A DNA stretch of 11,489 bases, taken from the NCBI GenBank assembly GCA_964542475.1, contig CAZIUL010000098.1, positions 1 through 11,489 on the forward strand. Reading direction: 5' to 3'. Positions within the stretch are counted from its first letter, which is position 1, and each line of letters starts with the position of its first letter. Source of the stretch: CAZIUL01 sp964542475. Its GTDB lineage: Bacteria; Planctomycetota; B15-G4; CAYZWU01. Positions 1 to 6,674 of the stretch are shown piece after piece. The position numbers and the translations under genes were made by a program. Below the pieces are notes generated by a model. It did not search any database and was not told the origin of the DNA. It saw nothing but the letters and a program-made list of their open reading frames with translations.

Positions 1-51
1 GTGCTCCGTCCTTCCAGATGGGGATCAACACGTTCTGGAAGGACGGAGCAC
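1..51. repeat. 17-bp perfect inverted repeat at the window start, probable contig-end fold-back
   Basis: Bases 1-17 are the exact reverse complement of bases 35-51, separated by a 17-base loop (18-34). The right arm lies inside a convincing coding frame that continues downstream, whereas the left arm is the very edge of the window. A perfect inverted copy of adjacent coding sequence at a contig tip is typical of a fold-back or assembly chimera, so bases 1-17 may not belong to the genome in this order. A real hairpin inside the gene is possible but less likely. Confidence 0.75.
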
Positions 52-629
52 TTCTTGCCGAAGGCTCGTACATGAGCATCGATCAGAACCAAACGGTCGC
101 ACACATCGAATCGCCCCAGGATGTGGAGATCTCGCGCTTGAGCGAGGAGCTGAACAAGACCTATATCCCCTACGGAACGGCCGGGTCGGCCGGGCTCGAA
201 AACCAGGTGGAGCAGGACAGCAACGCGGTCAAATCCGGTAAAGGCGTGTCTGTCCAGCGGGCAGCGGTCAAGGCGTCCTCTCAGTACAGAAACGATTCCT
301 GGGACCTGGTGGATGCGGTGAACAACGATACGGTCAAGCTCGAAGAGGTCAAGGAAGAGGATCTGCCCGAAACGATGCAGAATATGACGCTCGACGAGAG
401 GCGGGATTTCATTGCCGAGCAGAGAGTGTCGCGGGCGAATATCCAGAAGAAGATCAGCGTACTGAACGATGCACGCGGCAAGTACGTGGCGGAGAAACGT
501 AAGGAGCAGGCCTCGTCGGAAGAGAACACCTTTGACAAGGCGGTCATCGAGAGCGTTCGCAAGATGGCCACAAAGCAGAACTTCTTGTCCGAGAAAAGCA
601 ATGAAACAAAAAAAGATACTGGTGATTGA
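18..629 (+). CDS. VWA-domain family protein, C-terminal part only (5' partial)
   Basis: The frame is open to the window edge and the protein is clearly incomplete, so the ATG at 18 is probably an internal Met. The visible 203 residues start with what looks like the last strand and helix of a von Willebrand factor A domain (residues 3-22, INTFWKDGALLAEGSY then SID). Next comes a segment with LSEELNKTYIPYG (41-53), a low-complexity stretch, DLPETM (115-120), a charged helical region (125-165) and a C-terminal DKAVIESVRK helix (173-182). From memory this order (short VWA end, YIPYG, DLPxxM, helical tail) matches secreted VWA proteins of planctomycete-like bacteria that sit beside a two-component system; I could not search to confirm it. 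The 3' end overlaps the response regulator gene by 29 nt, implying one transcript and translational coupling. The signal peptide and metal-ion-dependent adhesion site would lie in the missing N-terminal part. Function is inferred as a surface or periplasmic partner of the sensor system. Confidence 0.72.
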   Translation: MGINTFWKDGALLAEGSYMSIDQNQTVAHIESPQDVEISRLSEELNKTYIPYGTAGSAGLENQVEQDSNAVKSGKGVSVQRAAVKASSQYRNDSWDLVDAVNNDTVKLEEVKEEDLPETMQNMTLDERRDFIAEQRVSRANIQKKISVLNDARGKYVAEKRKEQASSEENTFDKAVIESVRKMATKQNFLSEKSNETKKDTGD

Positions 630-1305
630 GGACGATGCAGCCATCCGCCAGGGCATAGTCGGCGCCCTGGAGTTCAAGGGCTATCAGACACTCGAAGCCG
701 GGGATGGCGACAGCGGCCTGCAAACTGCGCTCACTGCCGGGTACGACCTTCTCCTTCTGGATCTGGTCCTGCCCGGCCGTGACGGCCTTGAAATACTAAA
801 AGAGCTGCGTGCGGCAAAACCCACTCTTCCCGTGATCATTCTCACCGCCCGCGGCGACGAGTCGGACCGCGTGAAAGGCCTCGACCTGGGCGCTGACGAT
901 TATGTGGTCAAGCCGTTCAGCGTGAAGGAGCTGCTTGCGCGCGCGGAAGCTGTGCTCAGGCGCTCCCCCGAGAGACCCATGGATGTCGCTTCGATCAAGG
1001 TTCCGGGAGGAAAGGCCGACCTGAACCGCTGCGAGGTGCGGTTCGAGGACGGGGGAAGGAATGATCTCTCCGAGCGGGAGATGCAGCTTCTCCGCTACCT
1101 GGCGTGCAACGCGGGCAGGGCCGTATCCCGGGATGAAATCCTCTCTCGTGTCTGGGGAGTCGAGCCCACAAGGATCGAGACCCGGACCATTGACATGCAC
1201 GTGGCCCGGCTGAGAGAGAAGCTCCGGGATGACCGGCCCGAGCCGCGGATTATTCAGACGGTGCGCGGCAAGGGGTACATGTTCCAGGAAGAACAGGAGG
1301 CCTGA
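601..1305 (+). CDS. OmpR/PhoB-family DNA-binding response regulator
   Basis: This 234-aa protein has the full architecture of a winged-helix response regulator. The receiver domain spans residues about 4-117: acidic pair D11/D12, phospho-acceptor D54 in LLLLDLVLP, switch T82 in ILTAR and invariant K104 in VVKPF. The C-terminal OmpR-type winged helix spans about 138-230, with LSEREMQLLRYL, the recognition-helix region RTIDMHVARLREKL and the terminal hairpin TVRGKGYMF (220-228). Phosphorylation by the kinase encoded immediately downstream should drive dimerisation and promoter binding in the cytoplasm. I chose the ATG at 601 because the conserved receiver begins right there; a longer in-frame reading from 469 adds an Arg-rich stretch that is out-of-frame VWA coding sequence. 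Only a weak purine-rich stretch (591-600) precedes the ATG, so translation is probably coupled to the upstream gene. The target genes are not visible. Confidence 0.95.
   Translation: MKQKKILVIEDDAAIRQGIVGALEFKGYQTLEAGDGDSGLQTALTAGYDLLLLDLVLPGRDGLEILKELRAAKPTLPVIILTARGDESDRVKGLDLGADDYVVKPFSVKELLARAEAVLRRSPERPMDVASIKVPGGKADLNRCEVRFEDGGRNDLSEREMQLLRYLACNAGRAVSRDEILSRVWGVEPTRIETRTIDMHVARLREKLRDDRPEPRIIQTVRGKGYMFQEEQEA
1295..1300 (+). promoter_or_regulatory. Shine-Dalgarno AGGAGG for the histidine kinase
   Basis: A perfect AGGAGG lies within the end of the response regulator gene, 4 nt before the kinase ATG at 1305. The regulator's TGA stop and the kinase ATG share one base (TGATG), a classic termination-reinitiation arrangement that keeps kinase and regulator in fixed proportion. 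Confidence 0.8.
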
Positions 1306-3260
1306 TGAGACGCCCTTGGCAGACCTGGGTGCTTTTTGCGATTTGCCTTGTTGTTGCGGTAGCTGCCATGGCCTGGATCAGCATCATGGCGCTGCAGCTT
1401 GACCGGACCGAGACCGAGGCGCAGTGGGTCGCGGCCCTCGAAGAAAACGTCCGCCTGGCCCTGTGGCGTCTGGAATCAGCCCTGGCCGGCCTCATCGCTC
1501 ATCAAAGCAATCAGCCCTACTTCGAGTACGCCTCGTTCTATCCGCTGGAGCGGGCATACACGCGCATGTTCAACGAGATCAGCCTGGGGGAGGTTCTCGT
1601 GCCTTCACGCCTGCTGACCTTTGAGACACCCCATGTTTCGCTCCATTTCCAGATCAACCCCGACGGCGAGGTTACGTCGCCCCAAGTGCCGTTCGGGAAC
1701 ATGCGCGATCTCGCCGAGGCAGTGTACACCACGAGCGAGGAGATAGAGGCAGCCGCGAAAAAACTCCGTGATCTGAAACCCCTGCTTGACAGGGAGCTCC
1801 TGCTGAGCGCTTTGCCGGAGGGTGTGCCCATGCCCGAGCCGGTGCCTCTGCCGAACATGGAATCGAACGAGCTCGTGCAGAACTACTACAAACGCAACAC
1901 GGAGGAGGCTCAGGCAGAGCTGAGCCAGCAGGAGTTTGTCATGCGGGATCGAGGGCTTTCTAACATCTCCTCGCAGAAATCCCAACTCAAGACGAGAAAG
2001 CAGGAGCCTCAAAAAGATGCTGATGATCCAAGGGCCGGGAAGGAGGAGCCTGTCCAGGTAAACGAGACCCGGGAGGAAGAGGTTTTTTTTCTGCCTGATG
2101 ATAGCCGGGGCCAGGCTGCCGCTGCCAGCGGCCGGGTCTCGAGGAATATTGCGCCGCTGCCTTCCGGTTCTCCTGATGTGAGCGTCGGAGCGTTCAAGTC
2201 GGTGTGGCTGGGCAGCGAGCTGGCCCTGGTGCGGAGGGTGGCTGCAAACAGCGAGGAGTATGTCCAGGGTTCCTGGTTGGACTGGCCGGGGCTGAAGGAG
2301 GGGCTGCTGGGCGAGATCGCGGATCTTCTGCCGGCTGCTGATCTTGTTCCCGCTCCCGCGGAATCAGGCGGCAGCAGCACGAGGATGCTCGCAGCCCTGC
2401 CGGTGATGCTCCTGCCCGGCGTACTCACCATGGAAGAAGCCGTGACCCTGACGCCGATCGATTTTTCCCTCATCGTTGCATGGAGCTGCGTGCTTCTTGC
2501 CGGAGCCGCAGTGGCTGTGCTGCTTCGCGGGGCCATCAGCCTGAGCGAACGGCGCGGCGCTTTTGTCTCGGCTGTCACGCACGAGCTTCGCACACCGCTC
2601 ACCACGCTGCGCATGTACACGGAGATGCTGGCCGAAAACATGGTGCCCACAAAAGAGAAGCGGGCCGGCCTTCTCCACACCATGCAGGCCGAAGCCGACC
2701 GGTTGGGGCACCTTGTTGAAAACGTTCTGTCTTACTCGCGGCTCGAGCGGCAGCGTTCCGGGGCGCGCATGGAAACGATCACAGCGGGCGCCTTGTTCGA
2801 GCGCGTCACAGGGAGGCTCGCCCAGCACGCTGAGAGGGCTTCGATGAAGGTCGATGTTTTTCTCCCGGAAGAGGCGGGCCAGACCAAGATCAGCGTCAAT
2901 GCCCAAACAGTGGAGCAGATCCTGTTCAACCTCGTGGATAATGCGTGCAAGTATGCGGCTGCAGCATCCGAAAAAACGATCCGTCTGGAGGCGGATCGGC
3001 AGGGCGGCCGGCTTTTGCTGAAGGTTCGCGATCATGGCCCGGGCATACGCAGGCAGGAGGAGCGCCGGCTGTTCAAGCCGTTTTGCAAGTCAGCACGGGA
3101 TGCAGCGATCAGCGCCCCGGGCGTTGGCCTGGGCCTTGCGCTCAGCAGGCGTCTCGCGCGGGAAATGGGCGGGGATCTTTGTCTCGACCAAAGCATCAGC
3201 AAGGGAGCATGCTTCGTGCTGCTCCTGCCTCTGGCCGGATCGGCCGGTCGAAAAAAATAA
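1305..3260 (+). CDS. Membrane sensor histidine kinase (HisKA / HATPase_c)
   Basis: This 651-aa kinase has an N-terminal membrane segment (residues about 5-28), a large extracytoplasmic region (about 29-385), a second membrane segment (about 387-408) and a cytoplasmic kinase core. Kinase motifs are all present: H-box with H426 in SAVTHELRTPL, N-box with N546 in NLVDNACKYA, D-box D576 in DHGPGI and G2 box GVGLGL at 606-611. The sensor region has an N-terminal helical part, a charged, probably disordered linker (about 185-275) and a second conserved-looking part containing WLGSELALVRRV and WLDWP (324-328). I see no known sensor domain by motif; from memory this layout recurs in planctomycete-like kinases next to VWA proteins. 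It should phosphorylate D54 of the regulator encoded just upstream. The linker contains a T8 homopolymer at 2083-2090. No terminator for the + strand is visible after the TAA. Confidence 0.95.
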   Translation: MRRPWQTWVLFAICLVVAVAAMAWISIMALQLDRTETEAQWVAALEENVRLALWRLESALAGLIAHQSNQPYFEYASFYPLERAYTRMFNEISLGEVLVPSRLLTFETPHVSLHFQINPDGEVTSPQVPFGNMRDLAEAVYTTSEEIEAAAKKLRDLKPLLDRELLLSALPEGVPMPEPVPLPNMESNELVQNYYKRNTEEAQAELSQQEFVMRDRGLSNISSQKSQLKTRKQEPQKDADDPRAGKEEPVQVNETREEEVFFLPDDSRGQAAAASGRVSRNIAPLPSGSPDVSVGAFKSVWLGSELALVRRVAANSEEYVQGSWLDWPGLKEGLLGEIADLLPAADLVPAPAESGGSSTRMLAALPVMLLPGVLTMEEAVTLTPIDFSLIVAWSCVLLAGAAVAVLLRGAISLSERRGAFVSAVTHELRTPLTTLRMYTEMLAENMVPTKEKRAGLLHTMQAEADRLGHLVENVLSYSRLERQRSGARMETITAGALFERVTGRLAQHAERASMKVDVFLPEEAGQTKISVNAQTVEQILFNLVDNACKYAAAASEKTIRLEADRQGGRLLLKVRDHGPGIRRQEERRLFKPFCKSARDAAISAPGVGLGLALSRRLAREMGGDLCLDQSISKGACFVLLLPLAGSAGRKK

Positions 3261-3421
3261 CTGAAGAGGAAAACATTTCTTTACACTTTACAGGTATTGA
3301 CACTGCATTGTGAAAATTGTATTTTTCGTCGTAAAATCAGAATATATCGCATACATTGAGGGTTATAGACGGTTATACTTCTGTTCGCAAAAATTCTATG
3401 GAACATTGAAGGAGCATTAAG
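3261..3421 (+). promoter_or_regulatory. AT-rich intergenic region with a sigma70-type promoter
   Basis: This 161-base gap is strikingly AT-rich (about 32% GC over 3301-3360). It contains a perfect -35 TTGACA (3297-3302), a 17-bp spacer and a -10 TATTTT (3320-3325), so transcription should start near 3332 and give a leader of about 90 nt. AAGGAG at 3409-3414 lies 7 nt before the ATG at 3422. A short direct repeat GGTTATA (3361-3367 and 3371-3377) lies in the leader; its role is unknown. Confidence 0.75.
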
Positions 3422-3799
3422 ATGAAAGCAAAATTATCCTTGTCTCTTGTGGTAAGCGCAGTCGCAATGTTGATCTTGGTTGGTTGCGGTTCAAGCGCAG
3501 ATGAAAACAAACCTATCAGCGAGGTAAAAGCAGAGGCCGAGACTATGAGTGTCGAAGAGCTCAAAGCTTCAGCTATGGATTACAAGAAGGCTATCGAGGC
3601 AAAGAATCCTGAAGTGGAAAAATTAACAGAAGAACTAAAGGAAATCCCTATTGCAGACGCCTTGGGTGACGATGCCAAGTCGCTTAAGGCGGAGATTGAA
3701 ACGCTTAATAAGGCGATTCAGGCACTCAAAGAACGCTATAACGTTTACTTTGAAAAGCTTAAAGAACAAAATGCTGACGTCTCGGACTTGACGCTCTAA
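3422..3799 (+). CDS. Small coiled-coil lipoprotein of unknown function
   Basis: This 125-aa protein has a lipoprotein signal peptide: KAK at the N-terminus, a hydrophobic run and lipobox LVGC with the lipidated Cys at position 22. The residue after Cys is Gly, so by the Lol rule it would go to the outer membrane if the cell is diderm. The mature part (about 34-125) is rich in Lys, Glu, Ala and Leu and lacks Trp, and reads as long amphipathic helices (SVEELKASAMDYKKAIEA, then KSLKAEIETLNKAIQALKE). That suggests a helical hairpin or coiled coil, broadly reminiscent of Lpp-like or periplasmic scaffold proteins, but no family is certain. It has its own strong promoter and a good Shine-Dalgarno sequence. 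Its GC content (about 42-47% in the lines counted) is well below that of its neighbours, which could reflect high-expression codon choice or transfer. No terminator was recognised downstream. Confidence 0.85.
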   Translation: MKAKLSLSLVVSAVAMLILVGCGSSADENKPISEVKAEAETMSVEELKASAMDYKKAIEAKNPEVEKLTEELKEIPIADALGDDAKSLKAEIETLNKAIQALKERYNVYFEKLKEQNADVSDLTL

Positions 3800-3845
3800 A
3801 TTCTGGAACGTCTTAAGCAAAACCTGCATATGTCGGGCAAGATAG

Positions 3846-3995
3846 GACCTTTTCGACAGGCTCGGCATCTCCATACAAATGAGAGGCGACGGCATCTTCC
3901 TGGTTGCGAGAAAGGCGGGGCCGGTCAAGGACCGCTTCCCATCAAAGCTTTATCAGCCGAGACAGGCCTTTGATCCCGCGTTGCTTGTCGGTTAG
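3846..3995 (+). pseudogene. Possible 3' remnant of a lost gene (about 49 codons)
   Basis: The frame between TAG at 3843-3845 and TAG at 3993-3995 translates to a sensible protein tail. It begins DLFDRLGISIQMRGDG, continues IFLVARKAGPVKDRFPSKLY and ends FDPALLVG. I count about 69% G or C at third codon positions, like the genes around it and unlike the AT-rich lipoprotein gene just upstream. There is no suitable start or Shine-Dalgarno sequence at its beginning, and the frame is closed immediately upstream. The GDGIFLVARK stretch reminds me of the last strand of some class I SAM-dependent methyltransferases, but that is a weak resemblance. An internal ATG (3876-3878) would give a 38-39 aa peptide, so a small intact gene cannot be excluded; I prefer a truncated remnant. 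Confidence 0.4.
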
Positions 3996-3998
3996 AAT
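3970..3998 (+). promoter_or_regulatory. Putative sigma70-type promoter for the secreted cyclase-like gene
   Basis: A -35 TTGATC (3970-3975), a 17-bp spacer and a -10 TAGAAT (3993-3998) lie about 45 bp before the start of the next gene. The -10 overlaps the stop codon of the putative gene remnant. The rest of the 243-base gap (3800-4042) shows no terminator and no other gene besides that remnant. Confidence 0.5.
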
Positions 3999-4042
3999 GG
4001 ATTCATTGATGTACAAACGATGCACCCCCGGAGAACCGGTTC

Positions 4043-6625
4043 TTGAAGATGCATGTCCGAACCCTCGTTTTTTTTGCGGTTGCCGCGTCCGCGGCAGCGG
4101 GGCAATCCCTTTATGAAGAGGTGAACCTCGCCATCGAGCGGGGCATGCACGAGCTCCTCATCAGGCAGAACGGTGACGGCACTTTTGCAAATCCATCCCC
4201 CGGCGATGCGGGGCTCACCAAAACATACCCCATGGGCATCACAGCGCTTGCCACCTACGCTCTTCTGAAATCAGGGGTTCCAGCGCATGACCCGGTCATT
4301 ACAAGGGCCATCCTGGCGCTTCGCTACATGCCTTTCAAAAAGACATACAGCGTGTCCTTGCTGATCATGGCGCTCGACGCACTTCAGGATCCGGACAAGG
4401 ACGGCTTCATCAAGGAGGCTGCGGAGTGGCTCGAGTTCAACCTCGACCAGTCGGGGATGCTCTGGGGCTACCCCGAGGGCACTCCGGACATGTCGAACAC
4501 CCAGTACGCGGCCCTTGCCCTGTGGAAGGCTGAGCAGCACGGCTACAGGGTGCAGAAAAGGACATGGGCCAATGTCGCGAACGGGGTGCTCAAGCGCCAG
4601 ACCGAATGCGGGGGGTTCGGGTACAGGCACAACTTGTGGCCTGAAACGCATGGAACAATGACCACCGCGGGGATCACTGTTCTTTCCATCGTTATCAGGC
4701 ACCTCGAAGGAAGCCCCAAAAAGCGCGTTGAAAAAGCGCTTGAGGAATCGCTTGCCTACTTTGACAGGAGCTTCACCACAACCGGCAACTTCTACAAGGA
4801 AGGCGCAATCATAAAAAGCAGGTTTCCGAGCAACAGGCGCTGCTGCTTTCATTTTTACTACCTATACGGTATCGAGCGGGCCGGCGCCCTTTCCAACAGG
4901 ACCGAGTTCGGGGGGCGGAACTGGTACATGGAAGGCGCACAGACGCTTTTGAAGCTTGAGGACGAAAGCGGAGGATGGGGCGATCTCGTGAACACCTCGT
5001 TCGCGCTTCTCTTTTTGAGGCGGGCGACGTTCAGCGGCATCTCCAGCGTGGACGGGTCTTACACCACCGGAGCGCTGAAGGGCGAGGAGTGGAAATACAC
5101 GACCGAAGATCCGGGCGACGGGTGGTTCGATCCGATCTTTGATGACTCCGGCTGGGGAAAAGGAAAGAGCTGCCTGGGCAACATCGACAACGATAAAGGC
5201 GTGGTCAGGACGGTGTGGGACACCGATGATGTGTGGATACGCCGCGAGTTCACATGGAGGAAGGATACAGCGGATGAGTTCAGGCTCTTTGCACTGCACG
5301 ACGACGGGCTCGATATCTACATCAACGGTGTAAAGGCTGTTGATTGCCCGGAGTGGAACCAGGCTTACGAGAAGATCGAAGTAAGCCCCGAGGCCCTGGC
5401 CACGGTGAAAAAAGGAAAGAACCTGCTGGCGGCGCACTGCACCGACATCGGCGGCGCCAGCATCGTGGACGTGTCCCTGCACGATATCGGAAACCTGGCG
5501 AGCAGGGCTGATGAAAGCGAGGAAGAGGCGGCTGTGCGCTGGTGGAAGAACAGGCCGCTTCCGCGAGTGCCTTACATCAGGCGCTGGCTCGTGCTCGGGC
5601 CTTTCAACGATCACAACGACAGCCTGCTCCTGGATCCTGTCCCTCGCGGGGATGAGATGCCGGGGGACAGGGTAAGGGCGATGGGATCGATGTGGAGGGC
5701 ATACACATCGCCCGTGGCGCGGCTGAGTTTCGACAAGGCGGGCCGGGTAGAGGAGCACAGTGTTCACCACGCCTTCACATATCTGAAGGCAAAAAAGACA
5801 ACGGACGCTGTGCTATGGGTCGGCGCTGACGACGGAATCCAGGTTCTCCTGAACGGCCGTGTGGTTTTTTGCGATCATTCGCACAAGGCATCCGCTGCCG
5901 ACACCTTTTCGATTCCGTTGCGGTTGACGGAAGGTGTTCATTCCCTGAGGATCAAGGTGGAGAACCATACCGGTGCTTCACACCTTTACGCGAGGCTTGC
6001 CACGCGGGAAGGAGATACGGCATCGGATGTCCACCCGGTCCTGTCCGCGGACTCTCCTGTCTGGGCGGAGGTTGCAAGGGCCTGCCCCGAGCTTTTTTCG
6101 CTCGAGGAGCTGATGAATTTCCTGGAGCCTGACGTGCGGAACAGGCTCGAGTTCCACACGGAAAAGGATCTTCAGCGGATGGTGGTGACACGCGCTGCTG
6201 TGGGCTATCCGCTCTGGGTCAGGCGGTATGATAACGATGATCCCGCTCCCAAGCCCCATCCGGGAGCCAAGGGGGTCATTGCGCTGAAATCGGTGAATGA
6301 AACCCTGCCCGTGCGCCTGTTTTGGAAGGTGCATGTTCCTTTCATAGGCAAGCGGTTCGAAGCGAAGGTTTGCCCCGATGTCGCGGCAGGCGAGGCAGCC
6401 GGTTTTTCCATCAGGCTCGGTGTCTATTCGGACGGTTCCCTCGTATGGCACGCCAGGCAGGAGATAAACGGCGGTGCAAGGCCTTTTTCCGGGAACTGGC
6501 ATACGATCGGTGTTGCCGTTGAAGAGTACGCGGACCGCGATGTCATCCTTGTGATAGAATGCGCGTCAACCGGAGGCGATTTCGAGGAAGACTGCGCGTT
6601 CATCAATGAAATCTCGTTGAAATGA
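4043..6625 (+). CDS. Secreted squalene-cyclase-fold protein fused to DDG-type beta-sandwich modules
   Basis: This 860-aa protein starts at TTG 4043, with GGAG (4030-4033) 9 nt upstream. An ATG at 4049 is the alternative and would remove two residues. A Sec signal peptide is clear (residues 1 to about 20, VFFAVAASAAAG). Residues about 22-330 resemble the alpha/alpha barrel of the squalene-hopene cyclase/prenyltransferase superfamily, with QW-like repeats such as QNGDGTF (42-48) and GGWGDLVNTSFALLFL (from 310). The DxDD acid motif of true cyclases is not seen, so a non-catalytic or binding role is possible. Two beta-sandwich modules follow, each with a DDG...NG signature: DDG 420-422 with N428, and DDG 596-598 with N604. 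The second follows RRWLVLGPFN and resembles PA14- or galactose-binding-type carbohydrate modules of planctomycete secreted proteins. The last 110 residues form another probable beta domain. It probably shares a transcript with the lipoprotein gene 49 nt downstream. A T8 tract (4068-4075) lies in the signal-peptide codons. Confidence 0.85.
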   Translation: MKMHVRTLVFFAVAASAAAGQSLYEEVNLAIERGMHELLIRQNGDGTFANPSPGDAGLTKTYPMGITALATYALLKSGVPAHDPVITRAILALRYMPFKKTYSVSLLIMALDALQDPDKDGFIKEAAEWLEFNLDQSGMLWGYPEGTPDMSNTQYAALALWKAEQHGYRVQKRTWANVANGVLKRQTECGGFGYRHNLWPETHGTMTTAGITVLSIVIRHLEGSPKKRVEKALEESLAYFDRSFTTTGNFYKEGAIIKSRFPSNRRCCFHFYYLYGIERAGALSNRTEFGGRNWYMEGAQTLLKLEDESGGWGDLVNTSFALLFLRRATFSGISSVDGSYTTGALKGEEWKYTTEDPGDGWFDPIFDDSGWGKGKSCLGNIDNDKGVVRTVWDTDDVWIRREFTWRKDTADEFRLFALHDDGLDIYINGVKAVDCPEWNQAYEKIEVSPEALATVKKGKNLLAAHCTDIGGASIVDVSLHDIGNLASRADESEEEAAVRWWKNRPLPRVPYIRRWLVLGPFNDHNDSLLLDPVPRGDEMPGDRVRAMGSMWRAYTSPVARLSFDKAGRVEEHSVHHAFTYLKAKKTTDAVLWVGADDGIQVLLNGRVVFCDHSHKASAADTFSIPLRLTEGVHSLRIKVENHTGASHLYARLATREGDTASDVHPVLSADSPVWAEVARACPELFSLEELMNFLEPDVRNRLEFHTEKDLQRMVVTRAAVGYPLWVRRYDNDDPAPKPHPGAKGVIALKSVNETLPVRLFWKVHVPFIGKRFEAKVCPDVAAGEAAGFSIRLGVYSDGSLVWHARQEINGGARPFSGNWHTIGVAVEEYADRDVILVIECASTGGDFEEDCAFINEISLK

Positions 6626-6663
6626 TTCACGAGCGCATGCCGGCGCTACTTTACACGTTATTC

Positions 6664-6671
6664 GGAGGTGA
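6664..6671 (+). promoter_or_regulatory. Shine-Dalgarno GGAGGTGA for the 512-aa lipoprotein
   Basis: This near-perfect anti-16S match places its GGAGG core 6 nt before the ATG at 6675 and fixes that start. The 49-base gap after the upstream gene holds no terminator, so the two genes are probably cotranscribed. Confidence 0.8.
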
Positions 6672-6674
6672 GAC

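Noticed and set aside
469..600. N-terminal extension of the response regulator starting at 469
   Set aside because: The extra 44 residues are Arg/Ser-rich and read the VWA gene out of frame; the receiver domain starts at the ATG at 601.
2009..2683. 224-aa open frame on the - strand
   Set aside because: It is Ser/Arg-rich and opposite the kinase gene, whose motifs are complete; no independent support.
3233..3256. Terminator at the end of the kinase gene
   Set aside because: The short GGCCG/CGGCC hairpin is followed by an A tract, not a T tract, on the + strand.
3904..4116. 70-aa + strand ORF overlapping the cyclase-fold gene start
   Set aside because: It is an out-of-frame reading that runs into the signal-peptide codons and has no ribosome site.
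4385..4420. DPDKDG read as the DxDD catalytic motif of a squalene-hopene cyclase
   Set aside because: The spacing and residues do not match DxDD, so no cyclase activity is claimed.
4862..5770. 302-aa open frame on the - strand
   Set aside because: It is a shadow of the cyclase-fold protein gene, with no recognisable motif or ribosome site.
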